A stretch of 64,000 nucleotides of DNA, taken from assembly GCA_009699865.1 (NCBI GenBank), contig WLNJ01000007.1:1-64000 (forward strand). Direction: 5' to 3'. This document shows, one piece after another, positions 50,983 through 60,012 of the stretch. The DNA is from Actinomycetota bacterium (GTDB taxonomy: Bacteria; Actinomycetota; Thermoleophilia; Solirubrobacterales; Solirubrobacteraceae). Every line of letters starts with the position of its first letter. Positions within the stretch are counted from its first letter, which is position 1. A program made the position numbers and the translations under genes. Below the pieces are notes generated by a model, which did no database searches, was not told where the DNA came from, and worked only from the letters and a program-made list of their open reading frames with translations.

Positions 50983-52194
50983 CTAGATCTTCCACTCGCC
51001 GTTGGCGAGAACCAGAGTCTCGGCGCCATCCGCAGACACTGCGAACGTCTCAACTTCGTTGCTTCCAATCATGAAGTCAACGTGAATGCCTGACTTGTTG
51101 GCACGGGGGTAGTCAACCTCTTCGACCGCAAAGAGGTAAGCGCTCCCAATGGCAATGTGACTGGCGGCGTTCTCGTCCAAGAGAGTGTCATAGAAAGGGT
51201 GCTCAAGCGGTCCAATCCGTCCGCCACCGTCCACCAGAGCAATCTCCCCCAGCCGCGAGGCGCCCTCGTCCCGCTCAGCCATCGCCCGAAGAGCGCCCGC
51301 GCCTTGGTCCGCGGCAATCCGGACGATGCGCCCGGCCTCAAACTCAACCTCCAGCCCTTCAATGACGGTACCTGCGGCAACAAGCGGTTTTGTTGATCTG
51401 ACCACACCGTTGACCCGCTCGGGGTCTGGCGTGGTGAAGATCTCCTCCGACGGCATATTCGCCATGTGGACCAGACCATCCGCACGGCTGAAGCGTGCAG
51501 CAATCCACTTCGACGTCGGAAGCAACCCAACTTCAAGATCAGTGCCAGGCCCGCGGAGCCTTAGGGCGTCAGGCTGCATCCCACCCAACCGCTGGCCCAT
51601 GGCCTCCAACAGGTCCATTCGCTCGGCCCAAGCGGCAACTGGGTCTTCCTCGTCCAATCTGCAAACGTGGGCAATCTCGGTCCAGAGCCGATCCAGCGCC
51701 GCGTCGGAGTCCATGTCGGGGAAGCAGAGCTCAGCCCAGCCCGCGGTTGGGCATGGAATGGCGGTCCAATTGGTTGTCCGGTCTGACACAACCCTCCCGT
51801 TCTCGGCAACAAATGGAAGTTGGTCCCGACCGACCAATGCCGGGTCAAGGTCATCAAACAGGTGCGGCTCCACCGGGCCCGTCAGGCCGATCCGGGCGGC
51901 CTGTTCTTCACCAAGCGCGAGGACGCGCTGGCCAATCCAAGGTGGCACCCAGCCCAAAGAGTCCGGGTCGGCGTGGCTGATTCTCGAGTGTTTGATGTGC
52001 GGGTCAAACCAGGCGACATCAACGAACTTTGCCCCGGCGCGGTAGCCCGCATCTGCGAGCGCTCGGACGAGTTCCTCCTTGCCCAGCTCGGCTCCAATTG
52101 CGAGAACTTGGCCGGGCTGCACATTGGCTGCGAAGTTGACTGTCAACTCGGCAAGGGCTGCGAGGCGCTCCTCATTGGTTCCCGGGACTGACAT
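50983..52194 (-). CDS. Aminopeptidase, M29 family
   Basis: A 403-aa metallopeptidase releasing N-terminal residues from peptides in the cytoplasm. The family pattern LRGPGTDLEVGL, NMPSEEIFTTPD and EHPFYDTLLDENAASHIAIGSAY, then NKSGIHVDFMIG, supplies the two-metal site. Length and order fit AmpS/PepS. It lies upstream of, and in the same direction as, an aminotransport operon remnant; the stop of the next gene is 11 bp away but these may be separate units. Confidence 0.93.
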   Translation of the reverse strand: MSVPGTNEERLAALAELTVNFAANVQPGQVLAIGAELGKEELVRALADAGYRAGAKFVDVAWFDPHIKHSRISHADPDSLGWVPPWIGQRVLALGEEQAARIGLTGPVEPHLFDDLDPALVGRDQLPFVAENGRVVSDRTTNWTAIPCPTAGWAELCFPDMDSDAALDRLWTEIAHVCRLDEEDPVAAWAERMDLLEAMGQRLGGMQPDALRLRGPGTDLEVGLLPTSKWIAARFSRADGLVHMANMPSEEIFTTPDPERVNGVVRSTKPLVAAGTVIEGLEVEFEAGRIVRIAADQGAGALRAMAERDEGASRLGEIALVDGGGRIGPLEHPFYDTLLDENAASHIAIGSAYLFAVEEVDYPRANKSGIHVDFMIGSNEVETFAVSADGAETLVLANGEWKI

Positions 52195-52205
52195 GACGCG
52201 GACCC

Positions 52206-53027
52206 CTAGCCAACCTCTCGCAGGAAGGCTTTCGTGCGCTCATGCTGGGGGTCGTCAAGGACCTTCAGCGGTGGTCCTGATTCCACAACGACCCCGCCAT
52301 CCATGAAGACGACGGTGTCAGCGGCGCTCTTGGCGAATCCAATCTCATGGGTGACAACAATCATCGTCATGCCTTCGCTTGCAAGGTCACGCATGACTGC
52401 GAGGACTTCCCCGACTAGCTCTGGGTCTAGAGCAGAAGTGGGCTCATCAAAGAGCATCAGCTTGGGCTGCATGGCTAGCGCCCGGGCAATTGCGACACGC
52501 TGCTGTTGCCCACCTGAGAGCTGGGCCGGGTATGAGCCACCGCGATCTCCCATTCCGACTCTCTCAAGCAGTGCCGCAGCCCGATCCTTCGCCTCTGCCT
52601 TGCTGACTCCTTGGACCTTGACGGGAGCGATTGCGATGTTCTGTTCGGCGGTCAGATGTGGGAAGAGATTGAACCGCTGGAAGACCATCCCAATGCGCGA
52701 CCTCGCCTCACAAATATCGCGGTCTGGAAGGGCGTGCAGAACATCTCCCTTCTGGCGGTAGCCAACCAGCTCGCCATCAACCCAGAGTCGCCCAGCGTTG
52801 ATCTCCTCAAGCCGGTTGATGCAGCGCAGGAAGGTCGACTTCCCGGAGCCCGATGGCCCCAAGATGCACATCACTTCACCGCGGGCTACTTCCAAGTCAA
52901 TTCCCTGAAGGACTTCAAGGGCGCCAAAACGCTTATGGACGGCTTCAGCTTTGACCATCGGCCCGCCCAGTCCAGGCGGAGAGAGCTTCGAAAGCTGGCT
53001 CAGTTCCCCACCCGGTGTGTTCGTCAT
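52206..53027 (-). CDS. Polar amino-acid ABC transporter ATP-binding protein
   Basis: A 273-aa ATPase of the GlnQ/HisP type. Walker [11 protein letters not shown]-loop [12 protein letters not shown], signature [12 protein letters not shown] and Walker [15 protein letters not shown] are present. The ATG at 53027 overlaps the permease stop by 4 bp. A 20-residue N-terminal extension precedes the usual start ([12 protein letters not shown] at residue 24). Substrate is probably a polar or basic amino acid. Confidence 0.94.
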   Translation of the reverse strand: MTNTPGGELSQLSKLSPPGLGGPMVKAEAVHKRFGALEVLQGIDLEVARGEVMCILGPSGSGKSTFLRCINRLEEINAGRLWVDGELVGYRQKGDVLHALPDRDICEARSRIGMVFQRFNLFPHLTAEQNIAIAPVKVQGVSKAEAKDRAAALLERVGMGDRGGSYPAQLSGGQQQRVAIARALAMQPKLMLFDEPTSALDPELVGEVLAVMRDLASEGMTMIVVTHEIGFAKSAADTVVFMDGGVVVESGPPLKVLDDPQHERTKAFLREVG

Positions 53028-53965
53028 GCCACGACCTCTGCAGTAACGGGCCGCCATTTGCGCCAGAGCGCGACCAAACGCTGGCGGGGGGTTGGTGGCA
53101 GGTTGCGGGCTGTGCCACGGCCAAAGCGGCGCTCAAGGTAGTACTGGCCTACGTAGAGAACGGAGGTCAGAATCAGGTACCAGGCGCTCGCAACCAAGAG
53201 CAGCGGAATAACCTTGTAGTTGGCGGCGTAGATCAGCTGAACGGTGGTCAAGAGGTCAAGGACCTGCCCGAGCACGAACACGAGCGAGGTTGTCTTGAGC
53301 ATGTTGATCGTCTCGTTGCCGGTGGGTGGGACGATCACCCGCATCGCCTGGGGAAGGATGATGTGGCGCATCGTTTGGAACCTTGAAAGCCCTAGTGCCT
53401 CTGCTGCCTCACGCTGTCCGTCGTCCACGGACAGCAAGCCCGCGCGGACAATCTCTGCCATATAGGCGCCCTCGTTGAGGCTGAGAGCCAAATAGGCGGC
53501 AACCGTGGCGGTGATGACCGTATTTGCGCTTCCCGAGAACAACGCTGGCCCACCGAACGGGACTCCAAAGCTAATCTGCGGGTAGAGCGCTGCGATGTAG
53601 AACCAAAAGATCAACTGCACCAACAATGGCGTCCCGCGGAAAAGCCAGATGTAGAACCAGGAAATGCTCTTGAGGACCGGGTTAGGGGACTGCCGCATGA
53701 CGGCCAGCATGATTCCCAACGTCAAGCCGATTGCCATCGAGACCGCGGTCAGTTCGACTGTTGTCACTACTCCATCAAGGACACGTTGGCTGAAGAACCA
53801 GTCACCAAAGACGCTCCACTGGGCACGCGGATTGGTGAGGAATGACCAACCGAGAGATGCAACTGCCACTAGGGTCACGATCGCAGCGACCCAGCGTCCA
53901 GGATGGCGAACTGGGACAGCCCTTATATCTTCGGGCCGTCCCAGCTCTTTTGCTTCAGTTTCCAT
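53024..53965 (-). CDS. Polar amino-acid ABC transporter permease
   Basis: A 313-aa permease of the HisM/GlnP type. The N-terminal helix is followed by the amino-acid permease signature region [17 protein letters not shown] and the EAA-type loop [23 protein letters not shown]. It overlaps the ATPase gene by 4 bp. Only one permease gene is present, so it may act as a homodimer. Confidence 0.94.
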   Translation of the reverse strand: METEAKELGRPEDIRAVPVRHPGRWVAAIVTLVAVASLGWSFLTNPRAQWSVFGDWFFSQRVLDGVVTTVELTAVSMAIGLTLGIMLAVMRQSPNPVLKSISWFYIWLFRGTPLLVQLIFWFYIAALYPQISFGVPFGGPALFSGSANTVITATVAAYLALSLNEGAYMAEIVRAGLLSVDDGQREAAEALGLSRFQTMRHIILPQAMRVIVPPTGNETINMLKTTSLVFVLGQVLDLLTTVQLIYAANYKVIPLLLVASAWYLILTSVLYVGQYYLERRFGRGTARNLPPTPRQRLVALWRKWRPVTAEVVA

Positions 53966-54010
53966 CCTGCTTTAACTCTTTCGCCTGCTATCTAAGCCGG
54001 CGGACTACCG

Positions 54011-54913
54011 CTAGCTGGTTGCGCCGTTGACGACCGGCTGAGTGATGGCAGCGCTTGACATGCCCCACTTGTCGAGAATCGACTTGTAGACACCGTTGGC
54101 GATCAGAATGTTGAGTGCATCGAGAACAGGCTTGGACAGCCCGCTCTTCTTCGACATTGCGATGCCGTATGGCGCGGTCTCAAACGACTCACCCTGAATC
54201 TTGAACTTGCCGTTTGACTGCTTGACGGCGAACGCTGCAACTGGAGCATCAGCAAGACCAGCCTGTGCTCGATCACTTGACAGCGCGAGGTTGGCTCCGT
54301 TCTGGTCAGGGAAGACCAGCACCTTGATCTGCTTGTTAGCAGCACACTTCTTCGACTGGTCTTCAGCCTGTGTCTGCTGAACGGTGCCCTTTTCTACTGC
54401 AACCGTCAGTCCACAGAGGTCGGCAATGGTGCTGACCTTTGCGCCGCTTGAAGCGGTCACGTAGATGGCCGTGCCGACGCTCATGTAGGTCACGAAATCA
54501 ACTGTCTTCTCGCGTTCCTTGTTGTCGGTGAACGAGGACATGCCAAGCGCGTACTTGCCGGCCTCAATGCCCGGGATGATCCCGTCAAAGCCAGCGTTCT
54601 GGAGGTTGGCCGTAAGGCCCATTGTTGTGGCAAGCGCGTTGGCGAGGTCTGCGTCGGCCCCTTCAACTGTCTTGCCATCAGTAGCAATTGACTCCATTGG
54701 TGGGTAGCTCGCGTCAAGCGCGACTGTGAGTGGCTTACCGGCAAATGCTGCGGGCACCTCAGCTGCCACAGTGGCGTCCTTGGTTGCTGTCGCCGAGCTG
54801 GCTGAAGCACTCGTTGACGTCTTGCTTGAACCACCGCAGGCCGAAAGGCCAACCGCTACAAGCGTAGTTACTAGAACAGCCGGTACCAACCGGCGCAAAG
54901 TCAAAGTCTTCAT
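54011..54913 (-). CDS. Amino-acid-binding lipoprotein of the ABC transporter
   Basis: A 300-aa solute-binding protein (SBP_bac_3 type). Signal peptide and lipobox LSAC at about residue 25. The mature domain shows PLTVALDASYPPMES, GADADLANALATTMG, DGIIPGIEAGKYALGMSSFTDNKEREKTVDF and DLCGLTVAVEKGT. GGGGAGG precedes the ATG. First gene of the binding-protein, permease and ATPase operon. Confidence 0.94.
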   Translation of the reverse strand: MKTLTLRRLVPAVLVTTLVAVGLSACGGSSKTSTSASASSATATKDATVAAEVPAAFAGKPLTVALDASYPPMESIATDGKTVEGADADLANALATTMGLTANLQNAGFDGIIPGIEAGKYALGMSSFTDNKEREKTVDFVTYMSVGTAIYVTASSGAKVSTIADLCGLTVAVEKGTVQQTQAEDQSKKCAANKQIKVLVFPDQNGANLALSSDRAQAGLADAPVAAFAVKQSNGKFKIQGESFETAPYGIAMSKKSGLSKPVLDALNILIANGVYKSILDKWGMSSAAITQPVVNGATS

Positions 54914-55107
54914 GGGTCCTCCCCAGGTTAGGTTTGCTGCTCGGAGGATAAGCGAACTAAGGGATGGAGGGTCTTTCGGGAAGGATCTCGGCTCGCTGTG
55001 TCTGCTCCCTGAGTCGCCCCCACGGTGGGCGAGGGGAAATCCTGACACGCCGTCAGCAGTCGCCATGAGAGGTGGTAATTGGGACCGTTCTCCTCTAGGG
55101 TCAGGGG
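54914..55107. promoter_or_regulatory. Divergent promoter region, binding protein and glycerophosphodiesterase
   Basis: A 194-bp spacer. TAGGGT (55096-55101) ends 6 nt before the ATG at 55108 and could be the -10 of a leaderless transcript. CTGAC and GTCAG (55042-55056) form a short inverted repeat. No 11-bp GTGA repeats like those of the phosphate promoters are seen here. Confidence 0.4.
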
Positions 55108-56211
55108 ATGAAAAGAACTCAGACACTCATTGCCCTTGCAGGAACCGCGGTTCTTGCACTCACCCCAGCTTCAGCTTCAGCGGCCAAGTACAACTGGCTC
55201 AAGTGGAATAGCGCGGATCACAAGCCGTTGATCATGGCTCACCAGGGCGGTGAGGATGAATTCCCGTCGAACACGATGTACGCGTTCAAGCAGTCTGCAA
55301 AGGCAGGTGTCAACTCACTTGAGCTTGACATTGGCGTGACGAGCGACGGCAAGATCGTCGTTGTTCACAACACCACCTTTGACAGTAAGTCCAATGCGAC
55401 CGGCAGTGTTCCTGTGTCCCAGATGACACTGGCCCAGGCCAAGGCGCTTGACGCTGCTTACTGGTTCACCACCCTCCCTAGCAGCGGCGGTGGGCATTAC
55501 GACCACGACCAAGCCACATCCCATTACACATACAGGGGCGTAGCCACAGGAGCCAAAAAGGCGCCGAGCGGTTACAAGGCCAGTGACTTCAAAACCCCCA
55601 CCTTGGCCGAGGTGCTTGCAGCTTTCCCTAAGACACCAATCAATATTGAGATCAAGGGTCGGACTCCAACGGAATCCAACGCGGAGTACCTCTACAACGC
55701 CACTGTTCTGGCCAATTACCTGAAGAACATCCACCGAACAGACTTGGTGGTCGTCTCGTTCAATCAGAACGCAGTGGACCTGTTCAGCACCATCGCAACC
55801 GCAATGCCAACAGCACCAGCAATAGCGGGCGACTACTCATACCTGTTCTCGAACTTTGCTTCAAGGCACATGCCAAGCTCGCAGACCGTCGCTTTCCAGG
55901 TTCCCAACTCGTTCTACGTGTCCTCAGCAAACCTGTTCGCAACGGGCATCGCCAATTGCAGCTGGATTGGCCGTGCTCACGGTGACGGATTCGCCTGGCA
56001 CCAGTGGTTTGGCAGCAGCTACTTGACTCACCCCGCTGATGTCGACGGTATTGGCACTGGCGGCAATGACGGCGGCTGGAAGTACCTGCTTGACCGCCGC
56101 GTTGACGGAATCATGACCGCGAGGCCAAAAGCCCTGTTGGCGTACATGAAGACCTACAAGTGGAATAAGGCATCCAACGCCTGCAAGTTCGTAGGCGGCG
56201 GCGGCTACTAG
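55108..56211 (+). CDS. Secreted glycerophosphodiester phosphodiesterase
   Basis: A 367-aa protein with a signal peptide (LIALAGTAVLALTPASASA, cleavage near residue 26). The GDPD TIM-barrel motifs are LIMAHQGGEDEFPSNTMYAF with His45, LELDIGVTSDGKIVVVHN with Glu72, Asp74 and the catalytic His87, and NIEIKGR. The usual HRG...PENT box is HQG...PSNT, a small change. It would release glycerol-3-phosphate from deacylated phospholipids outside the cell. No Pho box is visible upstream. Confidence 0.9.
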   Translation: MKRTQTLIALAGTAVLALTPASASAAKYNWLKWNSADHKPLIMAHQGGEDEFPSNTMYAFKQSAKAGVNSLELDIGVTSDGKIVVVHNTTFDSKSNATGSVPVSQMTLAQAKALDAAYWFTTLPSSGGGHYDHDQATSHYTYRGVATGAKKAPSGYKASDFKTPTLAEVLAAFPKTPINIEIKGRTPTESNAEYLYNATVLANYLKNIHRTDLVVVSFNQNAVDLFSTIATAMPTAPAIAGDYSYLFSNFASRHMPSSQTVAFQVPNSFYVSSANLFATGIANCSWIGRAHGDGFAWHQWFGSSYLTHPADVDGIGTGGNDGGWKYLLDRRVDGIMTARPKALLAYMKTYKWNKASNACKFVGGGGY

Positions 56212-57074
56212 TCACTCTTCCGTCCCGGCCCCATGGCCGGGACGGTCTGTAGTTCTCCACGGCGCGCGAGCATCAGGCTCGCCGCCAACATGATGAGCCC
56301 GCTCAGCTCCAGCAGCAGCCAGCCGAGACCGCGGTCAGGCCGGGGTCCAAACGCAAGCCCGACCAAGCCACTGACGACCGTCCACGCGGCGCAGTCTCTG
56401 ACCAGCAAGGCCAATGGCCTATCCAGCTCGGCCAACTCGGGAATGGTCGCCAAGGCCCGACGGTCAAGCCAGCGGGTGTATAGATACGCCCAGACCACGG
56501 GGAGGGTCTGGAGGATCCATCCAGTCCAAAGGTTGTCTGAGTCGTTGATCACCCACTCGCCGTAGCCACCCGCGATCGTCGCCAGAGAAAAACCCAGTCC
56601 CCAGGCGATCGCCGTCTCCTTGTCTACCTGTTTACGGACACGTATTGACAGCGGTGCAAGCCGGTAGCGCGAGTACTGCTCCGTGAAGGGCATGTTCAAC
56701 GCCACGGACCCGAATGCCAACAGTGCGAGTGCCGCATTCGACACCTCATCACAGTGGTTGTTCAACCAGCCGTCTACCCCGGGCTGACTCGCCAACCCGA
56801 TCAGCACCAGCGCTCCGAACAGAACCGCGTCGGCTGACTCCAACATCCTTGGACGCTCGCCCCTTGTCATCGCAATCCCAACAAGGGCGAGTGAGGAAGC
56901 GAACCCCACGAGCATCCCGGTCTCGAATCCCCATGGCGGCACTGCCATCGTCATCAGAATCCACGGCAACAGGCCAACTACCGGGTCGTCAACCAGCCGC
57001 AGGACAAACCCCTCATCAAGAACATCATCCTCACCGCTCAGAGGACCTAGCTTCTGAAGGTGCTGACCGCTCAC
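56208..57074 (-). CDS. Multi-pass membrane protein, unknown
   Basis: A 288-aa protein with about seven hydrophobic segments, starting with GTG. The first helix is at about 30-45 after an acidic N-terminus (GEDDVLDEGFVLRLVDD), and a conserved-looking central CDEVSNAALALLAFGSVALNMPFTEQYSRY lies between helices. It converges with the glycerophosphodiesterase gene by 4 bp. No family recognised. Confidence 0.72.
   Translation of the reverse strand: MSGQHLQKLGPLSGEDDVLDEGFVLRLVDDPVVGLLPWILMTMAVPPWGFETGMLVGFASSLALVGIAMTRGERPRMLESADAVLFGALVLIGLASQPGVDGWLNNHCDEVSNAALALLAFGSVALNMPFTEQYSRYRLAPLSIRVRKQVDKETAIAWGLGFSLATIAGGYGEWVINDSDNLWTGWILQTLPVVWAYLYTRWLDRRALATIPELAELDRPLALLVRDCAAWTVVSGLVGLAFGPRPDRGLGWLLLELSGLIMLAASLMLARRGELQTVPAMGPGRKSD
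56220..56245 (+). terminator. Terminator hairpin inside the neighbour's 3' coding end
   Basis: CCGTCCCGGCC, CCAT, GGCCGGGACGG is a perfect 11-bp hairpin that starts 9 bp after the glycerophosphodiesterase stop and lies within the last codons of the convergent membrane-protein gene. Confidence 0.75.
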
Positions 57075-57107
57075 TTGGGATCACAACCAAACGGCAGCCC
57101 AAAGGGG

Positions 57108-59939
57108 CTAAGGCTTGATGCGTGCAATCCGGTTGCGCAAGTTGCCGCCGTACGAGAAGAACTCCCCACCAATCAGCAGGTACTTGTTGGCTTGGATGGC
57201 GACCGTATCGACCCGGTAGCCATTCACGCCTGCTCCCGGCATAAGGGTTGAGTCGAGCGAGCCATCCAGTTTGAGCCTAACTATCTGGCGGCGATCGCGT
57301 CCGTCGAAGTTAGAGAAGCTACCGACCGCTACGACCTTGCCGTCAGGCTGCACGAGCAGCGACCTGACGCCACCGCCGGCTGCGCCCCGGAGGACAATGT
57401 TGACTGGCTCGTCGGGCTCACCGGTAGTCACGCCCGTGCTGCTCGAAAGAATGATGTGGGTGGAGACGACGCCGTCGAGGTTGGCGGCACCTGTGGTGAA
57501 AGTGATGTGCCCCGACTTGGGGATCGTCCCGGAATCAGTATTGATGCCATAGGTGGTATTTGGAAGGAGGCCGTCGGTAGCTCCCAGGGTTGCTGCTGTT
57601 GTCCCCGCAGTTGTTGTGATCGTGAGGTCGGCGCTGACCAAGCCGCCAGTGTCATAACCAGGGTCGAGTGCGCCCCTGTCAGTCAGGCGTGTCAGGCGGT
57701 TGCGCGGGCTTCCAGCAAAGTTAGAGAAGTAGCCGCCGACGATGATCTTCCCATCTAGTGGCTGGACTGCCAAGGCCCTGACGCTTGCGCTCGGGCCAGA
57801 ACCAACATCAAAACTTGAGTCATTCGTGCCATCGGACTGAATCCTGATCAACCGCTTGGCGGAGGCCCCGTTGAAGTGGGTGAAGTCGCCGCCAATCAGG
57901 GCTGTTCCGCTGGTCAGCGTCTTGATGGCGTAGACGCTTCCATCCGCGCCCACTCCCCCAACGTTGAAGAGCGTGTCGAGTGTTCCATCGTCATAGACGC
58001 GAGCCAAGCGCCCCGCGGTCGCACCGGCAAATTGTGTGAAGTTGCCACCAACGATGATGCTCCCGTCGGTCTGGACGCCAATCGTGTAAATCGCGGGCAC
58101 CGTCGCGCTGCCGGAAATTGCAGGGCCAAGCCCGACGTTGAATCCGGTGTCTAGGCTCCCGTCGGCGTTGAGGCGTGCCAGGCCCTTTGCGTCTTGCGTG
58201 CCAATCTTGGTGAACTCGCCGGCAATGAGAATCTTGCCACCTGCAACCTCAGCCATGGCAAGGATCTGCCCGTCTGCCCCCGGGGACACAAACCCGTCGT
58301 CGAGTGTTCCGTCAGCGCCCAGGCGTGCGATTCGCTTGCGGAGAATCCCGTTGTAACGGGTGAAGTTGCCAGCGATCAGAATCTGCCCGCCCGACTGGGG
58401 AACAATTGCACTGACCGTGTCGTTCGCAGCTGAGGTGACCTCAGGGTTGAAGGTCGTGTCGTACACCCCAGCTGAAGTTAGGCGCGACACACCGCGCAGG
58501 AAGAAGCCGCCGACTGCGATGGCGCCGCTAGTAGCGTCCACGTCTAGGGCGAGTGCGGTGTTACCCACAGCGAGCGCTGGGCTGAGGATGAAGTCTGGTG
58601 ACTGAGTACCGGCGTCAGTCAGGCGGACAATCCTGCTCGCGTCGGCGCCGTTGTAAGTAGTGAACCCGCCTACAGCCACAACTGATCCTTCTGTAAGGAC
58701 TCGAAGCGCGTAGACGGTTCCATTCAAGCCAGTACCTGGGTCAAAGTTTGTGTCCAGCGCGCCGGTCACTCCCAATCGAGCGATCCGGTTCCGGGACGTA
58801 GCGCCAACATGGGTGAAAGAACCAGCAATCCAAACCCTGCTGTCTGCTGCGACGCCGACAGCGCCAATCGCACCGTCGGGGCCAGCACCGGGGCTGAATC
58901 CAGAATCCAACCCGCCATCCTCGGTCAGGCGTGCGATCCGGCTGCGCGCCACACCATCGAAGGTGCTGAACGTTCCGCCGATGATTACCTTCGCAGTGTT
59001 CGGGTCGACAGCCAGCGCGGCAATCGCAGCGTTGGCACCTGTGGTGATGACGGTTGAGGCCACTGACTTACCCGCCCTGATTCCGGCGGCCTGCGACAGC
59101 GTGACTCTGGTGGTAAGGCTCGCTGGCATCGTGAATGTCACGTTGGCTGACTTTGGAATCGTTGACGAATAGACCCGGTAAGTCGTGTTCGGCTTGAGCC
59201 CTGTGACCTTGGAAAGAGTTGCCGTCGTCGAATTAGCGGCGGTCGTAATCGCAAAGATGGCGCTGACATCTGGGTTGAAGCTCGCGTCTAGGCTGCCATT
59301 CGTGTTAAGCCGGGCAATCCGGTTCTTGACAGTGCCGTTATAGCTGGCAAAGAGGCCGGCGATGATTGGCTTGTCCCCTTGCAGTGCGATTGCCGAGACC
59401 CAGCTGCACTTTGTCTGAGCCTTTGAGTTAACCGCCGTCGCCCCACCACCCGGGTTGAACCCAGTATCAAGTGACCCATCAGCGTTGAGACGAGCGATGC
59501 CGCAGCGCGGCGCACCTGAGACCTGGCTGAACGTGCCACCGATCAGGATCTTGTGATCGGCCTGCTCAACCACGCTTGAGACAGCGTTGTTGGGACCGGC
59601 CCCGAGGTTTGTCGAGAAGGCCTTATCCAGCAGGCCGTCTGCCCCCAGCTTTGCGACCCGGTTGGTGACTGTTCCGTCGTAGTGAGTGAAGCTGCCACCG
59701 ATCAGCGTCTGGCTGTCAGCAATGCTGACTACGGCGCTGACGGCTCCGTCCGTACCGACGCGGGGAGGGTTGAAAGTCGAGTCAATCGTTCCACCACCTG
59801 CTGCTGGTGAGACTGCTGCGAGCACAAGGCTTGCGGCCAGGGTGAGGGCGGATGCGGCTGCAAGAGGGCGTCGGCCAATCAGGGTGCCGCTAGTGCGCGT
59901 CCGCGTGGTCGCGGGCCTGGTGATCTTTCGTGCTCCCAT
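57108..59939 (-). CDS. Large secreted Delta-60 repeat (beta-propeller-like) protein
   Basis: About 943 aa. A signal-like N-terminus (PLAAASALTLAASLVLAAVSPAAGG) is followed by some fifteen repeats of the Delta-60 type, with the core GGxFxxxxG...RIARLxxDGSLDxxFNPGxG. Two inserted Thr-rich segments with LxPNTTYxVxxxTIPKSxxxTF interrupt the array. Such proteins are thought to form propellers on the cell surface. ATG at 59939 is chosen over 59999 to give a shorter basic start before the signal helix; both are possible. Confidence 0.83.
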   Translation of the reverse strand: MGARKITRPATTRTRTSGTLIGRRPLAAASALTLAASLVLAAVSPAAGGGTIDSTFNPPRVGTDGAVSAVVSIADSQTLIGGSFTHYDGTVTNRVAKLGADGLLDKAFSTNLGAGPNNAVSSVVEQADHKILIGGTFSQVSGAPRCGIARLNADGSLDTGFNPGGGATAVNSKAQTKCSWVSAIALQGDKPIIAGLFASYNGTVKNRIARLNTNGSLDASFNPDVSAIFAITTAANSTTATLSKVTGLKPNTTYRVYSSTIPKSANVTFTMPASLTTRVTLSQAAGIRAGKSVASTVITTGANAAIAALAVDPNTAKVIIGGTFSTFDGVARSRIARLTEDGGLDSGFSPGAGPDGAIGAVGVAADSRVWIAGSFTHVGATSRNRIARLGVTGALDTNFDPGTGLNGTVYALRVLTEGSVVAVGGFTTYNGADASRIVRLTDAGTQSPDFILSPALAVGNTALALDVDATSGAIAVGGFFLRGVSRLTSAGVYDTTFNPEVTSAANDTVSAIVPQSGGQILIAGNFTRYNGILRKRIARLGADGTLDDGFVSPGADGQILAMAEVAGGKILIAGEFTKIGTQDAKGLARLNADGSLDTGFNVGLGPAISGSATVPAIYTIGVQTDGSIIVGGNFTQFAGATAGRLARVYDDGTLDTLFNVGGVGADGSVYAIKTLTSGTALIGGDFTHFNGASAKRLIRIQSDGTNDSSFDVGSGPSASVRALAVQPLDGKIIVGGYFSNFAGSPRNRLTRLTDRGALDPGYDTGGLVSADLTITTTAGTTAATLGATDGLLPNTTYGINTDSGTIPKSGHITFTTGAANLDGVVSTHIILSSSTGVTTGEPDEPVNIVLRGAAGGGVRSLLVQPDGKVVAVGSFSNFDGRDRRQIVRLKLDGSLDSTLMPGAGVNGYRVDTVAIQANKYLLIGGEFFSYGGNLRNRIARIKP

Positions 59940-60012
59940 CCTCGTGCTGATGGTACCGCTCCTCGGTCCTGAGGGCAATGAGGAACCGCCCGTCTTCACG
60001 GGCGATTGGCCG

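Noticed and set aside
54914-55107. Pho box before the glycerophosphodiesterase gene
   Set aside because: The gene is a plausible Pho-regulon member, but no GTGA or TTCAC repeats with 11-bp spacing were found.
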